A DNA stretch of 22,854 bases, taken from NCBI GenBank assembly GCA_020047875.1, contig JAIFNE010000130.1, positions 1,382 through 24,235 on the forward strand, given 5' to 3'. Positions within the stretch are counted from its first letter, which is position 1. Each line of letters begins with the position of its first letter. Both the position numbers and the translations under genes were made by a program. Positions 7,256-15,148 of this stretch are shown piece by piece. The notes below the pieces were generated by a model. It made no database searches and was not told where the DNA came from. It worked only from the letters and a program-made list of their open reading frames with translations. The DNA is from Hydrogenophaga sp. (GTDB lineage: Bacteria; Pseudomonadota; Gammaproteobacteria; Burkholderiales; Burkholderiaceae_C).

Positions 7256-9329
7256 GATCGTGAACGAACCGCCCGCCGAGGGCGAGTTCCAGCGGTTCGA
7301 CGGTTCGCCGTTCGAGCTGTTTTTGCCGTACCCGCCCGCGGGCGACCAGCCCGAGGCCATCCGCCAGCTGGTGGATGGCGTGAACGACGGCGAGGTGTTC
7401 CAGACCCTGCTGGGCGTGACCGGCTCGGGCAAGACCTTCACCATGGCCAACGTGATTGCGCGCCTGGGGCGCCCGGCCATCGTGTTTGCGCCCAACAAAA
7501 CTCTGGCCGCACAGCTCTACAGCGAGTTTCGCGAGTTCTTCCCGAAGAACGCGGTCGAGTACTTCGTCAGCTACTACGACTACTACCAGCCCGAGGCCTA
7601 CGTGCCGCAGCGCGACCTGTTCATTGAAAAAGACAGCGCGATCAACGAGCACATCGAGCAGATGCGCCTGAGCTGCACCAAGAGCATCCTGGAGCGGCGC
7701 GACGTGATCATCGTCGCCACCGTCTCGGCCATCTACGGTATCGGCAAGCCCGAGAGCTATCACCAGATGGTGATGACGCTGCGGGTGGGTGACAAGGTGG
7801 GCCAGCGCGACCTGATCGCGCAGCTGGTGCGCATGCAGTACGCGCGCAACGAACAAGACTTTTCGCGTGGCAAGTTTCGCGTGCGCGGCGACACCATCGA
7901 CGTGTTCCCCGCCGAACACAGCGAAATGGCGATTCGCATCGAGCTGTTTGACGACGAAGTGGAAACCCTGCAGCTGTTCGACCCGCTCACCGGCAAGGTG
8001 CGGCAGAAGATTCCGCGCTTCACCGTGTACCCGAGCAGCCACTACGTGACGCCGCGCGAGCAGGTGCTCAGCGCGGTGGAGGCCATCAAGGACGAGCTGC
8101 GCGAGCGGCTGGCCCAGTTGGTGGGCATGGGCAAGCTGGTCGAAGCGCAGCGGCTTGAGCAGCGCACCCGGTTTGATCTGGAGATGCTGAGCGAGGTGGG
8201 CCACTGCAAGGGCATTGAAAATTACTCGCGCCACCTCTCGGGCAGCGCGCCCGGCGAGCCGCCGTCGACCCTTACCGACTACCTGCCCAAAGACGCGGTG
8301 ATGTTCCTGGACGAAAGCCACGTGCTCATGGGGCAGTTTGGTGGCATGTACAACGGCGATCGAGCGCGCAAGACCACGCTGGTGGAGTACGGTTTTCGCC
8401 TGCCCAGCGCGCTGGACAACCGGCCGCTCAAGCTCGACGAGTTCGAGCAGCGCATGCGCCAGGTCGTGTTTGTCTCGGCCACACCGGCCGACTACGAGAA
8501 GACCCATTCGGGTCAGGTGGTGGAGCAGGTGGTGCGCCCCACTGGTCTGGTGGACCCGGAGGTCGAGGTGCGCCCGGCCACCCACCAGGTGGACGATGTG
8601 CTGCAGGAAATCCGCATCCGGGTGGACAAGCGCGAGCGGGTGCTCATCACCACGCTGACCAAACGCATGGCCGAGCAGCTGACCGACTACCTGACCGAAA
8701 ACGGCGTCAAGGTGCGCTACCTGCACAGCGACGTGGACACGGTGGAGCGGGTCGAGATCATTCGCGACCTGCGGCTGGGCGCGTTCGATGTGCTGGTGGG
8801 CATCAACTTGCTGCGCGAGGGCCTGGACATTCCCGAGGTGTCGCTGGTGGCCATCTTGGATGCTGACAAAGAAGGCTTCCTGCGCTCCGAGCGCAGCCTG
8901 ATCCAGACCATTGGGCGCGCCGCGCGCAACCTCAATGGCCGGGCCATTTTGTATGCAGACCGGGTGACAGACTCGATGGCGCGGGCCATGGGCGAGACCG
9001 AGCGGCGCCGCACCAAACAGGTGGCGCACAACCTGGCCATGGGCATCGTGCCGCGCAGCATCAACAAGAAGGTGAAAGACCTGATTGACGGCGTTTACAG
9101 CGAAAAGGCGGGCAAAGAAGCCGATCGCTTGGCCGCCGAGAGCGCGCTGCGCGCCAGCGTGGAGGACATGAGCGAAAAAGACCTGTCGCGCGAGATCAAG
9201 CGGCTGGAAAAATTGATGCTGGAGCACGCCCGCAACCTTGAGTTCGAAAAGGCCGCCAGCGTGCGCGACCAGCTCGGCCACCTGAAGGCTCAGGTCTTTG
9301 GCGCGGCGGGCGAAGACCAGGTGGCCTGA
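7209..9329 (+). CDS. uvrB: Excinuclease ABC subunit UvrB
   Basis: UvrB is the DNA-damage-verifying helicase of nucleotide excision repair; it is loaded by UvrA and recruits UvrC. The 706-residue product shows Walker A GVTGSGKTFTMANV near residue 70, the beta-hairpin YYDYYQPEAYVPQRD that probes between strands, the DESH Walker B box followed by GQFGGMYNGDRARKTTLVEY, the conserved LVGINLLREGLDIPEVSLVA, and QTIGRAARN. The C-terminal UVR motif (REIKRLEKLM, LEFEKAASVRDQL) binds UvrC. Start choice is uncertain: ATG 7209 overlaps the previous gene by 47 bases, and GTG 7260 (VNEPPAEGEF) would avoid the overlap; neither has a clear ribosome site. Slightly longer than E. coli UvrB because of the N-terminal extension. 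Confidence 0.97.
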   Translation: MAPTPTRPNPPTALREIVNEPPAEGEFQRFDGSPFELFLPYPPAGDQPEAIRQLVDGVNDGEVFQTLLGVTGSGKTFTMANVIARLGRPAIVFAPNKTLAAQLYSEFREFFPKNAVEYFVSYYDYYQPEAYVPQRDLFIEKDSAINEHIEQMRLSCTKSILERRDVIIVATVSAIYGIGKPESYHQMVMTLRVGDKVGQRDLIAQLVRMQYARNEQDFSRGKFRVRGDTIDVFPAEHSEMAIRIELFDDEVETLQLFDPLTGKVRQKIPRFTVYPSSHYVTPREQVLSAVEAIKDELRERLAQLVGMGKLVEAQRLEQRTRFDLEMLSEVGHCKGIENYSRHLSGSAPGEPPSTLTDYLPKDAVMFLDESHVLMGQFGGMYNGDRARKTTLVEYGFRLPSALDNRPLKLDEFEQRMRQVVFVSATPADYEKTHSGQVVEQVVRPTGLVDPEVEVRPATHQVDDVLQEIRIRVDKRERVLITTLTKRMAEQLTDYLTENGVKVRYLHSDVDTVERVEIIRDLRLGAFDVLVGINLLREGLDIPEVSLVAILDADKEGFLRSERSLIQTIGRAARNLNGRAILYADRVTDSMARAMGETERRRTKQVAHNLAMGIVPRSINKKVKDLIDGVYSEKAGKEADRLAAESALRASVEDMSEKDLSREIKRLEKLMLEHARNLEFEKAASVRDQLGHLKAQVFGAAGEDQVA

Positions 9330-9444
9330 GAGGGCACTGTCAGCGTGGGCCGCGACTTTTTCGCGCAGAATGTCGGTCGCGCCGTCTGTGCAGGGGGTCG
9401 TCACACCGTGGCGAGACGCGGGCGAGCAGCAACATGGGTCACAC

Positions 9445-10131
9445 ATGCCAGCCAAACCAGCAGCGCCGCCAGGCCCGCTGGCGGGAGAAGATGCCCGCCT
9501 GTATCTGATTGAGGACGATCCGCTGATCGTGCAGTTCGTCCGCGAGGCACTGACGCTTCGCCCCGGCTGGCGCCTGCTGGGCCTGTCGACCAGTCTGGCC
9601 CACGCTTGCGAGCACGCGCCGGCCGCTCCAGCCGACGTGTTCCTGATCGATCTGGGCCTGCCCGATGGGCACGGCGAGGTGCTGGTGGAGTTGCTGGCGC
9701 GGCACCGGCCCGATGCCGAGCGGCTGGTTTTCACTGTGTTCGGCGACGAGTCTCGCCTGATGGGCGCGCTGGAGGCGGGCGCCACCGGCTACGTTCTCAA
9801 GGGCTGCAGTTCCCTTGAGTTGATTACCGCCATCGACCAGATCCGCAGCGGCGGTGCGCCCATTTCTCCTTTGCTGGCGCGCCGACTGCTGCAACGCTTT
9901 CGTGTGCCGGCGGCGGTGGCGCCCGGGGCCGATGATGCGGCCGCCCTCTCGCCTCGCGAGCTGGAGGTGTTGCAGCTCCTGTCGCTGGGCTATGTGAACA
10001 AGGAAATTGCGCTTCGTCTGCGCATCACGCCAGCCACGGTGAGCAGCCACATCAAGAACCTGTACCGCAAGCTGGCGGTGCACAGCCGCGTGCAAATGGT
10101 CCGAAGCGCCCAGGCGCGTGGACTGCTGTGA
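9445..10131 (+). CDS. NarL/LuxR-type response regulator
   Basis: A 228-residue response regulator. The receiver domain (about 20-140) has acidic pocket LIEDDP, phospho-acceptor D69 in VFLIDLGLPDG, the switch Thr in FTVFGDE and K in GYVLKG. A linker then leads to a LuxR helix-turn-helix at about 170-228: LSPRELEVLQLLSLGYVNKE, then IALRLRITPATVSSHIKNLY. It should bind DNA as a dimer when phosphorylated. ATG 9445 is taken as the start; the frame stays open upstream with another ATG at 9372, and no strong ribosome site decides. Its stop overlaps the GTG of the kinase gene, so the two form a two-component pair. The target genes are not visible. Confidence 0.9.
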   Translation: MPAKPAAPPGPLAGEDARLYLIEDDPLIVQFVREALTLRPGWRLLGLSTSLAHACEHAPAAPADVFLIDLGLPDGHGEVLVELLARHRPDAERLVFTVFGDESRLMGALEAGATGYVLKGCSSLELITAIDQIRSGGAPISPLLARRLLQRFRVPAAVAPGADDAAALSPRELEVLQLLSLGYVNKEIALRLRITPATVSSHIKNLYRKLAVHSRVQMVRSAQARGLL

Positions 10132-12041
10132 GTTTCACGCGACGCCTGTTGCGTCCGCTGTCTGCGGTACCGGTCTACGGCTGGGCAGCGGCCCTGCTCG
10201 CACCGCTGTTCATCTTGCTGGCATGGTTTACCAGTGCCAGCGTGCCGATTGGCGCGGTGGAAATCGCGCAGGCGCAGGTGCGGCTGCTCGGCGCGCCGGT
10301 TGCCGACGATCGCACCGTGTCGCTCCCCCATGTGTGGGACAACGATCAGCGCGACTGGCGTGGTCGCGCCGTCTACACCCTCACGCTGCCTGCCAGCGTG
10401 GGTACCGAGCAGCTTGCGGTGCTGCTGCCCCGCGTGTCGACCCGCTTCCGGGTGCTGCTCAACGGTTACGAACTGCTCAATGGCCATTGGCGGCGTGGCG
10501 ATGGTTATGTGGACACCGGCAACCAGTCGCATTTTGTTGCTTTACCGGAGGCCCTGTTGGCTGCGGATCCGTCGGCCAACCGGCTTCAAATCGAACTCCA
10601 AGGCGAGGCGCTGCGTGCCAGTGGTCTTGGCCCGGTGTGGGTCGGGTCGCGCGATTCGTTGCAACAGCGGCACAACTGGTTGAATGTTTGGCAGGTCAAA
10701 CTCACCTGGATGGTGGCCGCCTGCGCGCTCATGCTCGGGTTGTTGGCTCTGGTGATCTGGCGCCACACCGCAGAGGTCTTGCTTGCTCTCCTCGCGGCCG
10801 GTCTTTTGATGCTCACGGTTCGGCTGTTGTTGTCGGCGCCGCTTTTTGTTCCCGGACCGTTCTGGGCCTGGGATTACCTGCACAAGCTCAGTTTCATGTG
10901 GTACTGCGGCTTCACCTACCTGTTCATGGCCGAGCTGTTTCGTTTCGGTCAGCGCAAGGTGCGGCGCGTGGTGGTCTGGATGACGTGCGCTTCACCCATG
11001 TGGCTGCTGTTGGTGATCGCGGTGGGCGACAACCGCCTGTATCGATGGTGGATGGGGCTGATCATGCTGGTTTGCGTGTACGCGATCGCCAGGGTGTTGG
11101 CGCGCGTGCGCTGGAACATGGACACCAACCAGCGCCTCATGGTGGTGGTCACCATCGCCACGCTGGTCACCGGTGTGCGCGACTTTCTCGTGGTGCAGCT
11201 GGGGCTGCCTGGGGATGCCGACATCCGGTGGATGACGCCGGGCAGCATGGTTCTGATGTTCACCATGGGCTGGGTGCTGATGCGCCGCACCACCGAAGCG
11301 TTTGACGAGACCCGGCGGCTCAACGCCGAACTGGCGCGCACGGTCGACGAACGCGAACACGAGCTCCACGTGGCTTTGGACCGGCTGCGGGCGGCGCAGA
11401 CTCAGCAGGCGCTGGAAGCCGAGCGCCGCCGCCTCACCCGCGACATGCATGACGGCTTGGGCAGCCAGCTGGTTCAGGCACTGCAACTGGTGCGCCGGGT
11501 GGATCGCCCGGTTGATCCGGCGACGATGGCCATCATGCTGAGCCACGCGCTCGACGAGCTGCGACTCACGCTGGACTCGCTGGAGCCCATGGCGGGTGAT
11601 CTGCCCGCCGTGCTGGGCACGCTGCGCCAACGCATTGAGCCAGGCTTGCTGGCCAGCGGTGTCGTGCTGGACTGGCAGGTGCAGCCGGTGCCCAAGGTGG
11701 CTGGGCTGGAGGCGCAGGGCGTGATGCACCTGTTTCGCTGCCTTCAGGAGGTGTTTGCCAACATAGCCAAGCACGCTGGCGCCAGCCGAGTGACGCTGCG
11801 CACCTGGGTACAGGACGGTCGTGTGGGCCTGAGCGTGTGCGACAACGGCGTTGGCCTGCATACGAATGCCGTCCCACCAGCCTCTGGCGGGCGCGGCCTG
11901 GGAAACATTCGGCTGCGGGCCCGTGAAATGGGTGCCGAGTTGGTTTTCGAGGACGCGAAACCCGGCACCTGCGTCACCCTGTTTCTTCAAGTCCAGCACC
12001 CGGCGCTGTTCGAGTCGCAGCCCCGCCAGTCGGCGAAGTAG
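10128..12041 (+). CDS. Membrane sensor histidine kinase, HisKA_3 type
   Basis: A 637-residue kinase, partner of the response regulator just upstream. GTG 10128 overlaps its TGA (GTGA). Order of parts: membrane segment about 16-35; a periplasmic domain about 36-185 with beta-rich sequence (PHVWDNDQRDWRGRAVYTLT, then FRVLLNGYEL) like sugar-binding jelly-roll domains; six or seven membrane helices between about 190 and 385; a coiled coil (LNAELARTVDEREHELH); then the dimerisation helix with phospho-acceptor H441 in RDMHDGLGSQL, and an ATPase domain with N545 in EVFANIAKHAG, D572 in CDNGVGL and GRGLGNIRLRAREMG. This resembles 7TMR-DISM receptors, which suggests detection of a small periplasmic ligand. 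The ligand is not deducible. Confidence 0.9.
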   Translation: MSFTRRLLRPLSAVPVYGWAAALLAPLFILLAWFTSASVPIGAVEIAQAQVRLLGAPVADDRTVSLPHVWDNDQRDWRGRAVYTLTLPASVGTEQLAVLLPRVSTRFRVLLNGYELLNGHWRRGDGYVDTGNQSHFVALPEALLAADPSANRLQIELQGEALRASGLGPVWVGSRDSLQQRHNWLNVWQVKLTWMVAACALMLGLLALVIWRHTAEVLLALLAAGLLMLTVRLLLSAPLFVPGPFWAWDYLHKLSFMWYCGFTYLFMAELFRFGQRKVRRVVVWMTCASPMWLLLVIAVGDNRLYRWWMGLIMLVCVYAIARVLARVRWNMDTNQRLMVVVTIATLVTGVRDFLVVQLGLPGDADIRWMTPGSMVLMFTMGWVLMRRTTEAFDETRRLNAELARTVDEREHELHVALDRLRAAQTQQALEAERRRLTRDMHDGLGSQLVQALQLVRRVDRPVDPATMAIMLSHALDELRLTLDSLEPMAGDLPAVLGTLRQRIEPGLLASGVVLDWQVQPVPKVAGLEAQGVMHLFRCLQEVFANIAKHAGASRVTLRTWVQDGRVGLSVCDNGVGLHTNAVPPASGGRGLGNIRLRAREMGAELVFEDAKPGTCVTLFLQVQHPALFESQPRQSAK

Positions 12042-12117
12042 GCGCAAGCGAAGGGCGTAGCGTGACCGGTGCACCGGTCGCGTGCTCTGCGCAGCAGGGT
12101 GTCGCCATTCAAAATCA

Positions 12118-12134
12118 ATTTGTCCTAGACAAAT
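12118..12134. promoter_or_regulatory. Palindrome over the iscR -35 region (possible operator)
   Basis: ATTTGTC-CTA-GACAAAT is a perfect inverted repeat with 7-bp arms and a 3-base centre. It contains the -35 element of the iscR promoter, so a bound protein would block polymerase. The element GACAAATCAG recurs as GACAAAATCAG at about 12158-12168. IscR itself is the obvious candidate, because iscR is usually autoregulated, but the match to known IscR sites is not good enough to claim it. Confidence 0.45.
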
Positions 12135-12154
12135 CAGATATTCAAGGTTATAAT
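12126..12154 (+). promoter_or_regulatory. Sigma70-type promoter of the isc operon
   Basis: TAGACA (12126-12131) and a consensus TATAAT (12149-12154) are separated by exactly 17 bases, in an AT-rich patch that stands out from the GC-rich surroundings. Transcription would start near 12161, giving iscR a leader of about 160 bases. A second TTGACA at 12156-12161 with a weaker downstream TAAACT at 12182 could be an additional promoter, but its spacing (20) is poor. Confidence 0.8.
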
Positions 12155-12201
12155 GTTGACAAAATCAGTGGGGCATTGTGGTAAACTCGACGGCAACAGT
12201 C

Positions 12202-12282
12202 GGGAATTCCCAGCCCTCACTAGCAACCCGGCCTGCGGGTGGGGGTGGGAGATCGAGGCGTCTGGAACGTATGTTCCGGCGC
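12202..12282 (+). other. Structured 5' leader of iscR (three inverted repeats)
   Basis: The leader holds GGGAATTCCC (12202-12211), ACCCG-GCCTG-CGGGT (12226-12240), and a longer hairpin with GGAAC-GTAT-GTTCC core (12264-12277). The last extends by a U-G pair, a C-G pair and, past a bulge, GCG/CGC to about 12258-12282. None is followed by a T-tract. They could set mRNA stability or be a target for a small RNA or protein. No known riboswitch class is recognised. Confidence 0.4.
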
Positions 12283-12323
12283 ACCATTGAACGACAGCCA
12301 AGCCAACCAGAAGGAGCTTGAAC

Positions 12324-12857
12324 ATGCGCCTCACGACCAAAGGCCGCTTCGCGGTCACCGCCATGATTGATCTGGCCCTGCGCCAGAACAACGGTCCTGT
12401 CACGCTCGCTGCCATCAGCCAGCGCCAGCAGATTTCCCTGTCTTATCTCGAGCAACTGTTCGGAAAATTGCGTCGCCACGAACTGGTGGAGTCCACCCGC
12501 GGTCCCGGTGGTGGTTACACGCTCGGCCGAAAGGCATCCGAAATCACGGTGGCGGACATCATTGTGTCGGTCGACGAGCCGATCGACGCCACCCAGTGTG
12601 GCGGCAAGGAAAACTGCATGGGCGACGGTAATCGCTGTATGACGCACGAGCTGTGGGCAGCGCTCAACACCAAGATGGTCGACTTTCTTGACTCAGTCAA
12701 CCTGCAGTCGCTGGTCAATGACCAGCTGGCGAAAGGCCTGGTGGTTGAGAGCGTGCCATTGGTCAGGCGGGCGATCTCCAGCCCGTCGGTGGTCAAGCCC
12801 ATTCGGGTGAACGCGCCCAACTCGGTCTTTGCCCTCGGGGCGGCGTTCAACAAGTGA
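12324..12857 (+). CDS. iscR: Fe-S cluster-sensing transcription regulator IscR
   Basis: A 177-residue Rrf2-family regulator that binds a [2Fe-2S] cluster and represses the isc operon when clusters are plentiful. The winged helix covers about 1-80 (MRLTTKGRFAVTAMIDLALR; recognition part LSYLEQLFGKLRRHELVEST, then RGPGGGY). Cluster ligands are C92, C98 and C105 with H108 in CMTHELW. The third cysteine is six residues after the second rather than five as in E. coli. ATG 12324 is preceded by AAGGAG with 7 bases between, so this start is preferred over the in-frame TTG at 12318. First gene of the isc operon, 106 bases before iscS. Confidence 0.96.
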   Translation: MRLTTKGRFAVTAMIDLALRQNNGPVTLAAISQRQQISLSYLEQLFGKLRRHELVESTRGPGGGYTLGRKASEITVADIIVSVDEPIDATQCGGKENCMGDGNRCMTHELWAALNTKMVDFLDSVNLQSLVNDQLAKGLVVESVPLVRRAISSPSVVKPIRVNAPNSVFALGAAFNK

Positions 12858-12963
12858 ATGAGGCGCCAGCCGCGGCCGACCAAGACTGATTGCGTTGTAT
12901 TGAATACCGCTCCGAGCCTTCCGCCTCAGGAAGCCCGCCTCTCAATCTTTTGATCACACCCCC

Positions 12964-14181
12964 ATGAGTACCCCCCACTTCCCCATCTACATGGATTACA
13001 GCGCGACCAACCCTTGCGATCCGCGGGTGGTAGACGCCATGATTCCCTGGTTGCGCGAACATTTCGGCAACCCGGCTTCACGCAGCCATGCGTGGGGTTG
13101 GGAAGCAGAGAAGGCGGTCGAAACCGCACGCGAGCAGGTGGCTGCCCTCATCGGTGCTGACCCGCGCGAAATTGTCTGGACCAGCGGTGCAACCGAGTCC
13201 AACAACCTGGCCTTGAAGGGTGCGGCGCACTTTTACAAAAGCAAAGGCAAGCACCTGATCACGGTGAAGACCGAGCACAAGGCGGTGCTCGACACCATGC
13301 GCGAACTCGAGCGGCAGGGTTTCGAGGTCAGTTACCTCGATGTCAAAGCCGACGGTCTGGTCGATCTGGATGCGTTCAAAGCCGCCATCCGGCCAGACAC
13401 CATCGTGGCTTCGGTCATGTTTGTGAACAACGAAATTGGTGTCATCCAGGACATCGCCGCTCTGGGTGCGATCTGCCGGGAAAAGGGTGTCATCTTCCAC
13501 GTAGATGCTGCCCAGGCAACCGGCCGGGTCGATATCGACCTCCAGACGCTGCCGGTGGACCTGATGAGCCTCACTGGTCACAAGACCTACGGCCCCAAGG
13601 GCATCGGTGCGCTGTATGTGCGGCGCAAGCCTCGGGTGCGTATCGAAGCCCAGATGCATGGCGGCGGACATGAGCGTGGCATGCGTTCGGGCACTCTGCC
13701 CACCCACCAGTGCGTGGGCATGGGCGAGGCCTACCGCATTGCCAAGGAAGAGATGCACGCTGAAAACCAGCGCATCGTCGCCCTGCACGACCGCATGGTT
13801 GCTGGCCTGAAAGATATTGAAGAGGTCTTCATCAACGGTCACGAAACGCAGCGCGTGCCGCACAACCTCAACATCAGCTTCAACTATGTTGAGGGCGAGT
13901 CGCTGATCATGGGCATCAAGGGCCTGGCGGTCTCCAGCGGATCGGCTTGCACCTCGGCCAGTCTGGAGCCCAGCTATGTGCTGCGCGCCCTGGGCCGCAG
14001 CGACGAGCTGGCGCACAGCAGCCTGCGCATGACGATTGGTCGCTGGACCACCGAAGAGGACATTGATTACGCGATTGGCACCATCAAGGAAAACGTGGCC
14101 AAGTTGCGCGAGTTGTCTCCCTTGTGGGAGATGTTTAAAGACGGTATCGATTTGTCCACCATCCAGTGGGCAGCACACTGA
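12964..14181 (+). CDS. iscS: Cysteine desulfurase IscS
   Basis: IscS removes sulfur from L-cysteine, giving alanine and a protein persulfide that it passes to IscU, and also to tRNA-thiolation partners. The 405-residue length is standard. PLP-binding K207 lies in SLTGHKTYGPKG, and the mobile catalytic C329 in SGSACTSASLEPSYVL. The N-terminus MSTPHFPIYMDYSATNPCDP is typical of the group I (IscS) family; a long catalytic loop and C-terminus ending PLWEMFKDGIDL fit IscS rather than SufS. No strong ribosome site precedes ATG 12964. iscU follows after 11 bases. Confidence 0.98.
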   Translation: MSTPHFPIYMDYSATNPCDPRVVDAMIPWLREHFGNPASRSHAWGWEAEKAVETAREQVAALIGADPREIVWTSGATESNNLALKGAAHFYKSKGKHLITVKTEHKAVLDTMRELERQGFEVSYLDVKADGLVDLDAFKAAIRPDTIVASVMFVNNEIGVIQDIAALGAICREKGVIFHVDAAQATGRVDIDLQTLPVDLMSLTGHKTYGPKGIGALYVRRKPRVRIEAQMHGGGHERGMRSGTLPTHQCVGMGEAYRIAKEEMHAENQRIVALHDRMVAGLKDIEEVFINGHETQRVPHNLNISFNYVEGESLIMGIKGLAVSSGSACTSASLEPSYVLRALGRSDELAHSSLRMTIGRWTTEEDIDYAIGTIKENVAKLRELSPLWEMFKDGIDLSTIQWAAH

Positions 14182-14192
14182 AGGAAACTGAC

Positions 14193-14579
14193 ATGGCCTA
14201 TTCTGAAAAAGTGGTTGACCACTACGAAAACCCCCGCAACGTCGGATCGTTCGACAAGGGCGACGAATCGGTTGGCACCGGCATGGTGGGCGCGCCCGCC
14301 TGCGGCGACGTGATGAAGTTGCAGATCAAGGTGAACCCTGTCAGCGGCGTGATCGAAGACGCCCGGTTCAAAACCTACGGTTGCGGCTCAGCGATTGCCT
14401 CCAGCTCACTCGTCACCGAATGGGTCAAGGGCAAGACGCTCGATCAGGCCGCGGCATTGAAGAACAGCGAGATTGCGGAAGAGCTGGCGTTGCCGCCGGT
14501 CAAGATTCACTGCTCGATCCTGGCCGAAGACGCCATCAAAGCCGCGGTGGACGACTACCGCAAAAAACACACCGCCTGA
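14193..14579 (+). CDS. iscU: Fe-S cluster scaffold IscU
   Basis: IscU is the scaffold on which the [2Fe-2S] cluster is built from sulfur of IscS and electrons of Fdx. The 128-residue product has the three ligand cysteines C37 (GAPACGD), C64 (TYGCGSA) and C107 (IHCSIL), with D39. The HscA recognition motif LPPVK is at 100-104. One residue is inserted before C64 relative to E. coli. The start ATG 14193 has AAGGA about 7 bases upstream, while the frame open from 14166 overlaps iscS. Same operon as iscS. Confidence 0.98.
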   Translation: MAYSEKVVDHYENPRNVGSFDKGDESVGTGMVGAPACGDVMKLQIKVNPVSGVIEDARFKTYGCGSAIASSSLVTEWVKGKTLDQAAALKNSEIAEELALPPVKIHCSILAEDAIKAAVDDYRKKHTA

Positions 14580-14715
14580 CAGCCCATTCGCCGCCGGCGG
14601 TGTCTTCGCCACCGAAGTTTGGCGCTACCCGCAGTCCGGTGTGGTCGCTGTTGCGGCGACCTGAGTCAAGACACAGTTTTTCCCAGACGGTACCCAAGCG
14701 CGAGCACTGACTGCT
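14580..14715 (+). other. iscU-iscA intergenic region, no gene seen
   Basis: These 136 bases hold no convincing gene. GTCGC-TGTTGCG-GCGAC near 14644-14660 is a short inverted repeat, too weak for a terminator. No clear promoter or ribosome site is visible before iscA. The gap is longer than the others in the iscS-iscA part. Confidence 0.4.
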
Positions 14716-15039
14716 ATGTCCATTTCCATTTCCGAAGCGGCTGCCCGCCACGTCACCCGCTACATCACCAAGCGCGGTAGGGGTGTGGGCGTGCGGCTGG
14801 GTGTCAAGACCACGGGTTGCTCCGGCCTTGCCTACAAGCTGGAGTACGCAGACGACATCGCGCCGGAAGATGTGGTGTTTGAAAACAATGGGGTCAAGGT
14901 GCTCGTTGACCCCAAGAGCCTCGCCTACATCGACGGCACCGAACTCGATTTCGTGCGCGAGGGCCTCAACGAGGGCTTCCGATTCATCAACCCCAACGAG
15001 CGCGACCGCTGTGGATGTGGCGAGAGTTTCCGCATCTGA
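14716..15039 (+). CDS. iscA: Iron-sulfur cluster carrier IscA
   Basis: A 107-residue A-type carrier that takes Fe-S clusters from the scaffold to target proteins. The invariant cysteines are C35 (KTTGCSGLAY), C99 and C101 (DRCGCGESF). The length and the C-terminus GESFRI are those of IscA, and position within the isc cluster supports IscA over ErpA or SufA. The ATG at 14716 has no strong ribosome site. An intrinsic terminator follows the stop after 21 bases. Confidence 0.96.
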   Translation: MSISISEAAARHVTRYITKRGRGVGVRLGVKTTGCSGLAYKLEYADDIAPEDVVFENNGVKVLVDPKSLAYIDGTELDFVREGLNEGFRFINPNERDRCGCGESFRI

Positions 15040-15060
15040 TGCCCGTCGCATTGCCTGAAC

Positions 15061-15093
15061 ACCGCCAGCGCGGCATCGCCCTGGCGGTTTTTT
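15061..15093 (+). terminator. Intrinsic terminator between iscA and hscB
   Basis: ACCGCCAG (15061-15068) pairs with CTGGCGGT (15081-15088) around a 12-base loop, and six T follow (15088-15093). This is a full rho-independent pattern on the plus strand. It lies inside the isc cluster, between iscA and hscB, so it should reduce hscB-hscA-fdx transcription relative to iscRSUA. No promoter is evident between it and hscB. Confidence 0.85.
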
Positions 15094-15148
15094 CTTCCCT
15101 GAGCCGGGTAGCGGTTCTGGGGAGGCCGTCCTCTCGTTCACCGTTGTC

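Noticed and set aside
6945..9785. 946-codon minus-strand open frame
   Set aside because: It runs antisense across DUF6172, uvrB and the response regulator. Its composition (His, Ala, Gln, Val) is that of a shadow frame, and uvrB is certain.
10118..11305. 395-codon plus-strand open frame overlapping the kinase
   Set aside because: Another frame of the kinase gene; no recognisable domain, and the kinase frame has clear HisKA_3 and ATPase motifs.
12230..12250. Possible G-quadruplex in the iscR leader
   Set aside because: Only three separate runs of three or more G are present, too few for a standard quadruplex.
12318..12323. TTG start for iscR
   Set aside because: It is only 1 base after the AAGGAG site; ATG 12324 has proper spacing and gives the family start MRLTTKGRF.
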